Numbered from the stretch's first letter, positions 16,561-25,327 are shown. The stretch: 52,786 nucleotides of DNA from Bacilli bacterium (GCA_017541325.1 JAFXZI010000011.1:1-52786), one strand, 5' to 3'. Notes: generated by a model not told the origin, from the sequence alone. Numbers and translations: made by a program.

Positions 16561-17444
16561 GTTAATTCCTTTATAGCAGTTAATGCAGCAATTGTACCAT
16601 CACTAGTTGCTGTAGTTAATTGTCTATACTCTTTTTCTCTAGTATCTCCTGCTACATATATTCCTTTCGTTTTTGTATGACATAATTCATCAGATATTAT
16701 ATATCCATTTTGATCAAGTTCTATTAAATCACCAAAAATATTATTTTCAGGAACTTGACCTATTGCAATAAATAAACCTGAACATAATAATTCTTCTTTT
16801 TCATTAATTGTAATAGATTCTAATCTTTCATTTCCATTAATTGATGTTATTACTGAATTGTATTTTATTTCCACGTTAGGAAGTGATACTAGTTTATCTA
16901 CCATTTTTTCTTCTGCTTTTAATTTATCTCTACGATATATTAATGTAACTTTGCTACAATAATCAGCTAAAAATAAAGCATCATCTACAGCAGTATTTCC
17001 ACCACCATATACAACTACTTCTTTTCCTTTAAAAAAAGCTCCATCACAAGTAGCACAATAAGAAACTCCTTTACTAATAAATTTATCTTCATTAGGAAGA
17101 TTTACTTTCCTTTCATTTACTCCATTTGCAATAATTACAGCACGACAAATATATTCTCCTTTATTAGTAATAATTTTCTTTGTATTTCCTAAATCTTCTA
17201 TGTGTTCTACTTTTTCATATTTTAATAAAGCTCCATATGTTTTAGCTTGTTCATATAAATTATTAGCTAATTCATATCCTGAAATAGTACCAAAACCAGG
17301 ATAGTTTTCAACATTTAGAGCATTTACTATTTTACCACCATAGTTTTTTGCTTCAAAAATTAAAACAGTTTTATTAGCTCTTCCTGCATAAATAGCGGCA
17401 GTTAATCCAGCTGGTCCTGCACCAATTATTATAATATCAGTCAT
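16557..17444 (-). CDS. trxB: Thioredoxin reductase
   Basis: An FAD/NADPH enzyme that reduces thioredoxin. The FAD loop is IIGAGPAGLTAAIYAGRA at the N-terminus, the redox-active pair is CATC (Cys130, Cys133), the NADPH loop is VYGGGNTAVDDAL and the FAD-binding C-terminal motif is GIYVAGDT. 295 residues is slightly shorter than average. The gene starts 1 base after trxA, without a clear SD, so it is probably coupled. Confidence 0.94.
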   Translation of the reverse strand: MTDIIIIGAGPAGLTAAIYAGRANKTVLIFEAKNYGGKIVNALNVENYPGFGTISGYELANNLYEQAKTYGALLKYEKVEHIEDLGNTKKIITNKGEYICRAVIIANGVNERKVNLPNEDKFISKGVSYCATCDGAFFKGKEVVVYGGGNTAVDDALFLADYCSKVTLIYRRDKLKAEEKMVDKLVSLPNVEIKYNSVITSINGNERLESITINEKEELLCSGLFIAIGQVPENNIFGDLIELDQNGYIISDELCHTKTKGIYVAGDTREKEYRQLTTATSDGTIAALTAIKELT

Positions 17445-17445
17445 A

Positions 17446-17742
17446 TTATTTAATTAAACTTTCTAGTTCGTCTTTTGTTTTAACTCCAATAGAACGACCT
17501 ATTTCTTCTCCATTTTCAAATACTAAAACACAAGGAATACCACTAATACCATAACTTTCAGCTAAATCCATATTATCATCTACATTAACTTTAAATACAG
17601 AACTATTTTCTCCTATTTCTTCAATAATTGGACTTAACATTTTACATGGTCCACACCATTCTGCCCAAAAATCAACTAACACTTTTCCTTTTACATTCTT
17701 TATCTCTTCATTAAAATTATCTTGATTTAATTCTTTTACCAT
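17446..17742 (-). CDS. trxA: Thioredoxin
   Basis: 98 residues with FWAEWCGPCKMLSP, the WCGPC redox centre, and the cis-Pro loop GIPCVLVF. It reduces protein disulfides and probably recycles the glutathione-peroxidase-like Gpx in the same operon. An AGAAGGAG site precedes the ATG. An extra Cys in GIPCV is uncommon. Confidence 0.95.
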   Translation of the reverse strand: MVKELNQDNFNEEIKNVKGKVLVDFWAEWCGPCKMLSPIIEEIGENSSVFKVNVDDNMDLAESYGISGIPCVLVFENGEEIGRSIGVKTKDELESLIK

Positions 17743-17744
17743 AA

Positions 17745-18185
17745 TTATTCTCCTTCTACGTTCCTTAATATTTTATATAATATTTTGTATAAAAATACAA
17801 CTTCTTCTTGATCAAGTTTAATACAATTTCCCATTTCTTCTGGTACATATAATGCATCATCTCTAAGTTTTAATCCTGATTCTGTAATTTTTACTTTAAG
17901 TACTCTTTCATCAGTAGAATCTCTATCTCTTGTAATATAACCTTTTTGTTCTAATTTTTTTAATAAAGGAGTTAAAGTACCCGAATCTAAATATAGGAAT
18001 TCACCTAATTCTTTTACACTTAAACTTTCCTTATCCCATAAAACCATCATCGCAATATATTGAGTATAAGTTAAATCTAACTTATCTAACAACGGTTTGT
18101 ATTTTCTTATTATTTCTTTAGAACAAGCATATAATGGAAAACATAATTGGTTTTCTAATTTTAAAGATTCATATTTATTATTCAT
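17745..18185 (-). CDS. ohrR: OhrR-type MarR regulator of peroxide response
   Basis: 146 residues and a winged helix-turn-helix. LENQLCFPLYACS carries the reactive Cys15 at the same position as in Bacillus subtilis OhrR. LTYTQYIAMMVLW and LYLDSGTLTPLLKKLEQKGYI form the DNA-binding domain, and DERVLKVKITE the wing. OhrR represses organic-hydroperoxide defence until Cys15 is oxidised. A perfect inverted repeat at 18741-18755 upstream of gpx fits the OhrR box, implying autorepression. Its ATG shares one base with the gpx stop. Confidence 0.88.
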   Translation of the reverse strand: MNNKYESLKLENQLCFPLYACSKEIIRKYKPLLDKLDLTYTQYIAMMVLWDKESLSVKELGEFLYLDSGTLTPLLKKLEQKGYITRDRDSTDERVLKVKITESGLKLRDDALYVPEEMGNCIKLDQEEVVFLYKILYKILRNVEGE

Positions 18186-18718
18186 TATAATACTTTCTCT
18201 ATTTCTTTTTCGATATCAGATGGTTCAACGATAGGTTCAAATCTTCCAACTACATTTCCTTCTCTATCAATTAAGAATTTAGTAAAATTCCATCTAATAT
18301 CATTATCTTTTGCATGAGATATTTTTTCTACTGCTTTCATAGTTGCACGATTTTTTAAACCATTTACTTTTTTATATGGTTGTTCATTTTTTATATATTT
18401 CCATAAAGAATCAGCATCTTCTCCATTTACTAAAACCTTTTTAAATCTTTTAAAAGTTGTATTATATTTTAAAGTACAAAATTCATGTATTTCAGCATCA
18501 GTACCACTAGCTTGATTAGCAAATTGATTACAAGGAAAATCTAATATCTCAAATCCTTGATCTCTATACTTATCATACATTTTTTGAAGTCCTTCATATT
18601 GTGGAGTAAATCCACATCCAGTTGCAGTATTTACAATTAATAAAACCTTTCCTTTATAATCTTTTAAAGATACTTCATTATCTTTATTATCTTTTACTTT
18701 TAAATCATATAATTTCAT
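18185..18718 (-). CDS. Glutathione-peroxidase-family thiol peroxidase
   Basis: 177 residues. The catalytic tetrad is visible: Cys35 in NTATGCGFTPQY (a Cys, not selenocysteine), Gln65 in PCNQF, Trp143 and Asn144 in RWNFTKF. Bacterial Cys-forms usually take electrons from thioredoxin; trxA and trxB lie in the same operon, which supports this. It should remove organic hydroperoxides and H2O2. First gene of the OhrR operon, with AGGAG 5 bases before the ATG. Known names for the family are bsaA and gpo. Confidence 0.9.
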   Translation of the reverse strand: MKLYDLKVKDNKDNEVSLKDYKGKVLLIVNTATGCGFTPQYEGLQKMYDKYRDQGFEILDFPCNQFANQASGTDAEIHEFCTLKYNTTFKRFKKVLVNGEDADSLWKYIKNEQPYKKVNGLKNRATMKAVEKISHAKDNDIRWNFTKFLIDREGNVVGRFEPIVEPSDIEKEIEKVL

Positions 18719-18740
18719 ATATTCTCCTAATTACATTTTA

Positions 18741-18755
18741 TACAATTTAATTGTA
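18741..18755. promoter_or_regulatory. Predicted OhrR operator
   Basis: TACAATTTAATTGTA, a perfect 7+1+7 inverted repeat. It resembles the repeated TACAATT-AATTGTA sites of Bacillus OhrR (established knowledge). It covers the -10 box of the gpx promoter, so bound OhrR would block initiation. Confidence 0.8.
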
Positions 18756-18777
18756 TCATATATTTTCCTTTAGTCAA
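18750..18777 (-). promoter_or_regulatory. Promoter of the gpx-ohrR-trx operon
   Basis: -35 TTGACT (18772-18777), 16-base spacer, -10 TACAAT (18750-18755), which is one arm of the OhrR operator. Confidence 0.7.
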
Positions 18778-18778
18778 T

Positions 18779-18805
18779 AAAAAAGGATTACTCTTCAAGC
18801 AATCC
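18779..18805 (-). terminator. Intrinsic terminator after the phosphodiester glycosidase gene
   Basis: GGATTGC/GTAATCC stem (one G-U pair) with a 7-base loop and six T. It lies immediately upstream of the gpx -35. Confidence 0.7.
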
Positions 18806-19792
18806 AAATCCACTTACTACACGTCTACCTTCTGATACTTTCTTACCATAAATAGTTTTTGGTGTATTAATAAGTTTATTTTCTATAACTAATTGAGCAG
18901 ATGTTCCTCCATCTAAATTTGCAGCATTATAAGCTCCATATCGATCAAGTACCTCAATAACCTCTTTTAATGAAGGACCACTAGTATGAACTCCCTCAGT
19001 AACTAGGAACAATACTACTCCATCTCGTCTTTGCGCTATAGCAACTCTTGCTGCTCTATCATATCCACCGGCACGACTTTCATATTGTAATTTCTTACCA
19101 TTTACAATTAAGAATGGTCCAAATTGTAAAGCATCCCTTATTCCCATATCAATCGCTTCTTTTGCAGTAGCATCAGTAAGAACAAGTTTATTATCTTTGT
19201 TAAATCCAATTAAATTAGTAGATTGTGATGTATCAGACCAAATTATCTTACCATCTTTTATTAAAGTACCTTTAGGAATATCACTACCGTATCCAGTTGT
19301 ATCATTAAATCTACCACCATTAATACAAACAAGTCCATTGTGTCTTTTACACATATCTTTAATTCTTTCTTGTCCTTTTCCTGTATTAAAAGATTTACTT
19401 GATATTAATTTTACTTTAGATGGATCATATATTGCTACTAAATGTCCATCATACTTACCAACTTTTACTTTAATATATTTATAATCTTCATTTCCTGGAT
19501 CTCTTTTTAATATTTCTTCATCATATTCATTTTCATATGAATCTTTTTCTTTTGTATCAATTACTATTTCATCAAGATTTACCTCATCAGTAAGAGGAAT
19601 ATATCTATTAGCATTTACTATTTCATTTACTGTATCTTCGCTATAGAAGATGTAAGCAATATATTGATGAGTTTTTGTAATCATTGCTGTTGAAATTACT
19701 TTTATCTTTACAGAAGGAACAAGATAAACAAGAATAAAACATGCTGCAACTAATACATCTATAATTCCAACAAATATTGTAAATTTTTTCAT
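18788..19792 (-). CDS. Phosphodiester glycosidase (NAGPA-like) membrane-anchored protein
   Basis: 334 residues. The N-terminal helix (about 6-25) anchors the protein outside the cell. The C-terminal domain has the NAGPA family blocks: GLVCINGGRF, FGPFLIVNGK, ARVAIAQRRDGVVLFLV, GPSLKEVIEVLDRYGAYNAANLDGG and RRVVSGFGL. The human relative uncovers mannose-6-phosphate; bacterial members act on extracellular glycans. The ATG at 19792 is preferred to the TTG at 19810 because GGGGG lies 6 bases upstream. One base separates it from the upstream surface-protein gene, so they may work on the same envelope polymer. Confidence 0.82.
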   Translation of the reverse strand: MKKFTIFVGIIDVLVAACFILVYLVPSVKIKVISTAMITKTHQYIAYIFYSEDTVNEIVNANRYIPLTDEVNLDEIVIDTKEKDSYENEYDEEILKRDPGNEDYKYIKVKVGKYDGHLVAIYDPSKVKLISSKSFNTGKGQERIKDMCKRHNGLVCINGGRFNDTTGYGSDIPKGTLIKDGKIIWSDTSQSTNLIGFNKDNKLVLTDATAKEAIDMGIRDALQFGPFLIVNGKKLQYESRAGGYDRAARVAIAQRRDGVVLFLVTEGVHTSGPSLKEVIEVLDRYGAYNAANLDGGTSAQLVIENKLINTPKTIYGKKVSEGRRVVSGFGLLEE

Positions 19793-19793
19793 A

Positions 19794-21347
19794 TTAATCC
19801 CCCAATACAAATGGACTATCTAATGTACCAGCTCCACTTTTAATATTTGTTTTTTTAATACAAATAGTAGGTTTGATATTACGATATAAGTCTATTTTTG
19901 ATTCAGTTAATAACTCATCATACAAATAAATATTATTGTTAGAATCACCATTTAACAAATAATAACTCTTATCATATTCATATTTAAAATCTTTAATAGA
20001 AGGAATACCTACTTTAGTCTTAATTTTAGTAGATTCTATATCTTTATAACTATCAACATAATTTCCAGTTTCTACTTCAAATTCTAGTAATTTGTTTTTA
20101 TAACTTAAACTATCTAAATAAGTAGTATTTAAATATTCAGCTAATGAATATTTACTAGCTGGATCATATTTATTTGATTTTACATCAAATCTATAAGTCT
20201 TTTTAATTATATCAGTAGATACAAGATATAATTTACTCTTTTCTATTTTATATATAGTCCATAAATCTTTATCAAGTTTTACATGAGAACCTAATTTTAA
20301 TTTTTCTTGTTTTTTATCCTCAATTATGTATGGATCATTCTTAGTACCAGTTCCAGAAATAACTGGTGTAGAATTTTTTAAAGTAATAACCGGTTTAACC
20401 CCATAAGAATTACTTGGAGTTGCAAAACTTACACTTTTATTATTAATAACCCATACTTTATCACTACCACGACTACCTAACCATATGTTAGATCCATCTG
20501 ATAAATAGCTGTTATTATTAACTTTACTATTTAAATATTCATCAATATTTAAAAGTCTAATATATTCTGATTGATCTATATCATCACAACTAATGCTATC
20601 TACATCATCAATAATATCTTTACAAATAGTAGTTTTAGTTAAATTACTAGTATCAATTAAAGGTAAAAATTCATTTTTTAAATAAGCATGAATATCTGAT
20701 TTATTATATTCATCAATTTTATTATTCCATTTTAGAACATTAATATTAGAATCTAATACTAAATCTATTGTCTTATCTTCATTTATTTTTAAAATTCTCC
20801 ATAAGAATCCAGAATATTCAATATAATTATTCTTATTGATACCTTTATATAAATAATTACCATTAATTAAATATAGACCATCGCCTTCATAAACAAAGCT
20901 AGAACTTCCAGTAATTTTATTAGAAAGTAATAATAATGCATTACCATTAGCATCTTTTGGATTAAAGATACTGTAATATTTCATAAATCTACTTCCATAG
21001 AAAATAAAACAACCTATAATAAAGAAAATACTAAGCATGCAAAAAGCAGTTTGAGCTACAAGTCCTTTTTTTAACTTTTTAACTGTCTTTTTAACAACAA
21101 CTTTTTCTTCTTCAGGAATTTCTATTTGTGGTCTTTCTACCTTTTTAGGTTTTTCATTTATTTTAGTTTTTGATGTCTTTTTATTCTTTTCTTCTACTTC
21201 TAGTTCTAGTTGATCATTAATTCTTGTTCTACGATGAGCTTCTCTTCTACCGGGAGAAGTTTTCTTTTCGCCAACAGGGACAAATTCTTTTGTTTTCTCC
21301 TCATCCTCAAAGGCATCTATTAATTCTAATTCTTCATCTTCATTCAT
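19794..21347 (-). CDS. Large type II membrane protein with duplicated extracellular domain
   Basis: 517 residues. The cytosolic N-terminus (1-96) is highly charged, acidic then Arg/Lys-rich. One helix at about 97-117 is followed by a large outer part. The outer part holds two related units, each ending in a Gly-rich closing motif: ISGTGTKNDPYIIE (about 335) and KSGAGTLDSPFVLGD at the C-terminus. Each unit has a VKPVITLK- or IKPTICIK-like strand before it. The first unit (YSGFLWRILKINED, then WLGS) recalls DUF6273-like surface domains. Function unknown. Co-transcribed with the phosphodiester glycosidase gene. Confidence 0.6.
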   Translation of the reverse strand: MNEDEELELIDAFEDEEKTKEFVPVGEKKTSPGRREAHRRTRINDQLELEVEEKNKKTSKTKINEKPKKVERPQIEIPEEEKVVVKKTVKKLKKGLVAQTAFCMLSIFFIIGCFIFYGSRFMKYYSIFNPKDANGNALLLLSNKITGSSSFVYEGDGLYLINGNYLYKGINKNNYIEYSGFLWRILKINEDKTIDLVLDSNINVLKWNNKIDEYNKSDIHAYLKNEFLPLIDTSNLTKTTICKDIIDDVDSISCDDIDQSEYIRLLNIDEYLNSKVNNNSYLSDGSNIWLGSRGSDKVWVINNKSVSFATPSNSYGVKPVITLKNSTPVISGTGTKNDPYIIEDKKQEKLKLGSHVKLDKDLWTIYKIEKSKLYLVSTDIIKKTYRFDVKSNKYDPASKYSLAEYLNTTYLDSLSYKNKLLEFEVETGNYVDSYKDIESTKIKTKVGIPSIKDFKYEYDKSYYLLNGDSNNNIYLYDELLTESKIDLYRNIKPTICIKKTNIKSGAGTLDSPFVLGD

Positions 21348-21410
21348 ATAAAATGCCTCCCCTTTTTCAACACTATATACATTTTACATTAAAAGGTCAT
21401 AAAAAACAAC

Positions 21411-21434
21411 AAAAAAGCACTAAAAGTGCTTTTT
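21411..21434 (-). terminator. Bidirectional-looking terminator
   Basis: AAAGCAC/GTGCTTT stem, loop TAAAA, T tracts on both sides. It closes the operon of the small genes at 21460-23862. Confidence 0.75.
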
Positions 21435-21459
21435 ATTTTTATTCAATAATAATTCTACT

Positions 21460-21690
21460 TTATTGCATTTTTCCTGTAAATAGTTTTAATAATTCTTGTT
21501 TTTCTGTAGGATCTGATACAGTTGTTAAATGAACTTGATCTTGATATGTTACTTTAGCAAATTGTACTTTTACTGGTTTACTAGCAGTTATTAAATATAC
21601 ATATTCAGATCCTTTATAATTTGTAAATGCAACACATACATATTCTTCATTATTAGAAAGTGTTATTACTTCTCCAACTTGTAATTTCAT
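21460..21690 (-). CDS. Small hypothetical protein, beta-rich
   Basis: 76 residues from the ATG at 21690, which follows AGGAGG by 8 bases; the longer frame (TTG at 21714) contains the ribosome site. It opens LQVGEVITLSNNEEYVCVAF and then shows alternating strand-like segments, recalling small DUF1292-like cytosolic proteins, but I cannot assign it. It begins 1 base after the next gene upstream and belongs to its operon. Confidence 0.6.
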   Translation of the reverse strand: MKLQVGEVITLSNNEEYVCVAFTNYKGSEYVYLITASKPVKVQFAKVTYQDQVHLTTVSDPTEKQELLKLFTGKMQ

Positions 21691-21691
21691 A

Positions 21692-21988
21692 TTAAATTCC
21701 TCCTTCATTAGCAACTGATAATTTTTCTAAAAATAATCCAAGAGATTCTTGTAATGATTTTAAATATACATAACTAGCTTCAACAAAATCATCATCACTA
21801 CAACCTTGTCCAAAATCAATTATTTCTCTATTTAATAACATTCCTTCATGGATATCTAAATCTTTTTTTAATTTTTCTAAATAAGCAAGAGTTCTTTTAT
21901 ATTCTTCTATTAAATACTCACGTTTTTTATCTAAAGATAATTTTTTATATGCATTAATATATCTATCAAACAATACTTGTTTATCCAT
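21692..21988 (-). CDS. Small hypothetical helical protein
   Basis: 98 residues, Lys/Glu-rich and probably two long helices (YLIEEYKRTLAYLEKLKKDL and YVYLKSLQESLGLFLEKL). It has no signal or membrane segment. Its ATG shares one base with the stop of the large membrane protein gene upstream, so the two are translationally coupled and probably functionally linked. Not recognised. Confidence 0.6.
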   Translation of the reverse strand: MDKQVLFDRYINAYKKLSLDKKREYLIEEYKRTLAYLEKLKKDLDIHEGMLLNREIIDFGQGCSDDDFVEASYVYLKSLQESLGLFLEKLSVANEGGI

Positions 21989-23862
21989 TACATCGACCTC
22001 CCATCAGATGGAGTATAGTCTCCTTGTTCAGGAACACTATCTACTACTTCACCATCTACTCTTTCTAAAGACTCTACTTTAACAAAAGGTTTTACTACAA
22101 TTGTTTTTCCTTCACTTGTTACTCTATGAAAAGCACTTTGTTTTTCAAACTCTTCTCGATATTTTTCAAATTCTTCTTCGCTTTCAAACTCCAAGTCCTC
22201 TTCCTCTTTTTTAGATAAAAGAGCAGTACCAAGTAATCCAGTTGCAGCGATTGCTGCTGCTAAAAGTGCATGTTCATCAGCAATTCTATGAACATCATAA
22301 GTAATTTTTGTTTTTTCTCCAGTAACTACTTCAGATTCAGTTACAATAGTTTCTGGACTTAAAGAACCAATTCTATATTCTTCTCCATCTACTGTTACAA
22401 CGCTTCCCGGTGCTAAGAAATGTCCATCTTCATCTTTAACTGGAATAACAACATCTCCGTTACTAGTAGTAATTGTAATTGTATCTCCTTGAAAATCTTC
22501 TACTGTTCCTTTATAACTACTGTCTACTGTTATGTGGTGTCCAACTACTTGTGGAGTTTTATCTTCTGTTAATTCTAAATCATCAAAATCAACCCATCCA
22601 GATGTCGGTCCACCTAAATGAACTCTAACTGTAACATCTTCAATAGATACACCTTTTTCTTCACATATTTGACTTACATAATCTCCAACATTTACTCCAT
22701 CTTCAAAAGTATATGTATATATTTGACCATCTATTATAATTGATACACCCTCAACATTGTATTCTCCGGCCGGTCTACTTTCTTGTCCAAAAGTTCCAGT
22801 ATTATTTCTTCCTCCACTATCATAATCACTTGATTCATGAAATTGAACACCTTCATCTACTGGAAAACTCTCACCAAGATCAACTTCAGAAAGAACTCTC
22901 TGTTGAGCTTCACCAAGTGTTTCAAATTCATCTTCTGTTAATTGGTGTGCAACACTATAACCTAGATTAGTACTTTCACTTTGAATTCTTTCTAATTGTG
23001 CTTCTGTAACTCTACCAAGTCCAAGTAGCATTGTAGCGGCAAGAAATAATAGTGCAATAATTGCTTTTACATCAACAGTTTTTTTTCTTGCAACTACTAC
23101 TAAATCTTCACCTTTCTTTTCTGGAACAACAGGTGGATCTAGTTTTTCTTCATCATCTGAACTACCTTTAGGTGGTGTTACAGGAGGATCAAAAGTCTGT
23201 TCATCTTCCGGTTTACCTTTAGGTGGCGTAACAGGAGGAACTATAATTGGGGGAATTTCTTCTTTTTCTTTCTCCATAAGTACATAATTTCTTAATGCTA
23301 CTTGTAGTTCTTCTAAACTAATATAACTACCATCAGGAAGTCGTGCTCCTTTTTTTCCTAAGAATAAAACTCCTCTTTTTTCTGCTTCTTTTTTTTCTTC
23401 TTCTCTAATAGATATATCTTGAGCTTCAATACCTACTTTTGCAGTTGTTGGTGTAAGAATTATTTCACCAGCTTTTCTAGTTACTTCTAAAACTTGTTCT
23501 ACAAAAGTAGGAGGAGAAACCATCTTTCCTGTTCTTACACATACTATTTCTTGTTCTTCTGTAAGTCCACTTACATAATCACTTAAAGCACTAGCAACTT
23601 CTGAATCTAAAATATATGTACCATCTGCAAGTGCTATTTTAGTATATCCAGTTAAAACAGAAGAAGTTCTTCGAGTAGTACTTCCATCAGTTAAATCAAC
23701 TCTTAAATCATGTCTTTCTTTTCCTGGTGCAGTTTTTCCAATTGGAGCTTCAGAAATAGATACTTTTTTTTCAAAAGAAGAATCTACTGTAACTGGTCCA
23801 ACATATTTATATCCTTCTCTTTGTACTTCACCATTTTCTACGAAATCATCATTGTAGTCCAT
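21988..23862 (-). CDS. Large two-helix membrane protein, unknown
   Basis: 624 residues from the ATG at 23862. The frame from 23895 would begin within the extended -10 at 23886-23894. The cytosolic part has two copies of a short unit, ALADGTYILDSEVASALSDYV (77-97) and RLPDGSYISLEELQVALRNYV (174-194), then a Pro-rich linker with PPVTPPKG twice and a third degenerate copy (209-247). Helix 1 lies at 266-284, an outer domain of about 245 residues follows, helix 2 at 531-550, then an acidic tail. The topology is in-out-in. The outer part includes VEGVSIIIDGQIYTYTFEDG and two short beta repeats with VVIPV and VVTVDGEEY. No family recognised. Confidence 0.6.
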   Translation of the reverse strand: MDYNDDFVENGEVQREGYKYVGPVTVDSSFEKKVSISEAPIGKTAPGKERHDLRVDLTDGSTTRRTSSVLTGYTKIALADGTYILDSEVASALSDYVSGLTEEQEIVCVRTGKMVSPPTFVEQVLEVTRKAGEIILTPTTAKVGIEAQDISIREEEKKEAEKRGVLFLGKKGARLPDGSYISLEELQVALRNYVLMEKEKEEIPPIIVPPVTPPKGKPEDEQTFDPPVTPPKGSSDDEEKLDPPVVPEKKGEDLVVVARKKTVDVKAIIALLFLAATMLLGLGRVTEAQLERIQSESTNLGYSVAHQLTEDEFETLGEAQQRVLSEVDLGESFPVDEGVQFHESSDYDSGGRNNTGTFGQESRPAGEYNVEGVSIIIDGQIYTYTFEDGVNVGDYVSQICEEKGVSIEDVTVRVHLGGPTSGWVDFDDLELTEDKTPQVVGHHITVDSSYKGTVEDFQGDTITITTSNGDVVIPVKDEDGHFLAPGSVVTVDGEEYRIGSLSPETIVTESEVVTGEKTKITYDVHRIADEHALLAAAIAATGLLGTALLSKKEEEDLEFESEEEFEKYREEFEKQSAFHRVTSEGKTIVVKPFVKVESLERVDGEVVDSVPEQGDYTPSDGRSM

Positions 23863-23885
23863 TGTCTCACATCCTATACTATTTA

Positions 23886-23894
23886 AGTATATCA
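23886..23894 (-). promoter_or_regulatory. Extended -10 of the 21460-23862 operon
   Basis: TGATATACT. It is divergent from the plus-strand box at 23966-23974. Confidence 0.5.
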
Positions 23895-23965
23895 TAAAAA
23901 CAATAAATAATTGAAGTAAAATTAAGTAAAGATATCGTGCAATTTGTTTTATTTAATAATATATG

Positions 23966-23974
23966 TGTTATATT
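23966..23974 (+). promoter_or_regulatory. Extended -10 of the 23993-25327 gene
   Basis: TGTTATATT, 18 bases before the start codon. Confidence 0.5.
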
Positions 23975-23992
23975 TAAACTAGAGGGATGGAT

Positions 23993-25327
23993 ATGAATGA
24001 ATATGGATTAGAAAATATTGATGAAAAAGATCAAAATTTAGAATCAAGATTAAAAGTTGGTCATATTAGTGATGTAATACATGTAACAGACTTTGGTACT
24101 GTAATTAAAAATTATCATTCTTCATATCAACAAGAAGAAAGATATGACAAATTTATAAAAGGTATAATGAAAGGAATTGAAGCAGGAACTAGTTTAGTTA
24201 AATATGATCAAGAAACAAATAGTTTTTATCTAATTGAAAAATCAGATGAAGGCGAAACAAGAGCTCATCCAATAGAAATAAACGAAAGTGTTATGGAAGA
24301 TTATGCTAATGGGAAATATACTAAAACTACACTTCAATTTAACGGATTAGTATTAAGAAGTGAAGAAAAAGTAAAACTTGAAGAACAAGCACTTGCTAAA
24401 CAAGAAAAAACAAATGCAGTAATTGCTAAAGGTGATAGAAGTATTAATGAATTATCTCCGTTAGATGCTAGAATGTATTTAGATCATTTAAAAAAAACAG
24501 ATAAAAAGAATTATAAAAGTATAGCAAAAGACACTGCAACTATAACAGGACTTGCTGGTTTTCCAATAGCAGCTGGTGTTGCAACTGGTGCTATTCTATT
24601 TGTTCCTGGAGCACCAATTATTTATTCAATTCTAATAGGAGTACTTGGAAGTACAATAGGCTCTTTAGTTGAAGGAATGGTAAGAATGTTTGTTAGTGAT
24701 ACTCCTACTATGGATTTGTTACCAATTAATAGAATTAAACAACTTGCAAAAGAGATCAAGGAAAAAGCAGGTGAAATTGGTGTTAATAAGACAAAAGAAA
24801 GAGAGTTAAAGAAAATAAAATATGTTGATCAAATAGTAATGCCTGAATCCGTTACAATAGTTGAAAACAATTCAGTTGAACCATTAGAGTTAAAAGATAG
24901 TATCTTAAAGCAAATAGATATGATGATTAATCAAGTTTCCACACTAAATCCAAAAGACAGAGATGCTATGATAACCGAATTAAAAGCAATGAAACAATCC
25001 TATATAGATAGAAGTACAAACGCAATAAATAGAGATGGTGTCGCAATGGATCTAAATGCAGATGGACTTGCAAAAATAAGAACAGATATTTGTACAAGTC
25101 TTGGTAAAATGCAATTTAGAGTTGATAAAATTAAGTTAAAAGATGCAAAAACTAAACTTCTAACTAAAGAATCAGAATTATTAGATGCTAAAATGGATCA
25201 TATTGAAAAGGTAAGCAAATCATCTAGAAGAATTGCTCATAATAATCAACATCCACTACCACAACCTGTTATTGAAGATTATTCAACTGTACAAGAGGAA
25301 GCACCTACTAAAAGAAGTGCAAAATAA
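23993..25327 (+). CDS. Membrane protein with central hydrophobic hairpin, unknown
   Basis: 444 residues. The ATG at 23993 is chosen because GAGGG lies 6 bases upstream; the ATG at 23987 directly abuts that site. Residues 183-230 form two Gly/Ala-rich hydrophobic segments with a GAPIIY turn, like a re-entrant or hairpin membrane insertion. About 180 residues of charged sequence precede them and 210 follow; the latter are helical (KDSILKQIDMMINQ, then LKDAKTKLLTKESELLDAKMDH, likely coiled coil). It is divergently transcribed from the large membrane protein at 21988-23862, so a shared function is possible. Not recognised. Confidence 0.6.
   Translation: MNEYGLENIDEKDQNLESRLKVGHISDVIHVTDFGTVIKNYHSSYQQEERYDKFIKGIMKGIEAGTSLVKYDQETNSFYLIEKSDEGETRAHPIEINESVMEDYANGKYTKTTLQFNGLVLRSEEKVKLEEQALAKQEKTNAVIAKGDRSINELSPLDARMYLDHLKKTDKKNYKSIAKDTATITGLAGFPIAAGVATGAILFVPGAPIIYSILIGVLGSTIGSLVEGMVRMFVSDTPTMDLLPINRIKQLAKEIKEKAGEIGVNKTKERELKKIKYVDQIVMPESVTIVENNSVEPLELKDSILKQIDMMINQVSTLNPKDRDAMITELKAMKQSYIDRSTNAINRDGVAMDLNADGLAKIRTDICTSLGKMQFRVDKIKLKDAKTKLLTKESELLDAKMDHIEKVSKSSRRIAHNNQHPLPQPVIEDYSTVQEEAPTKRSAK

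Noticed and set aside
23140-23260. PPVTPPKG repeats as a DNA repeat element
   Set aside because: Only three imperfect copies within one reading frame; a protein linker repeat.
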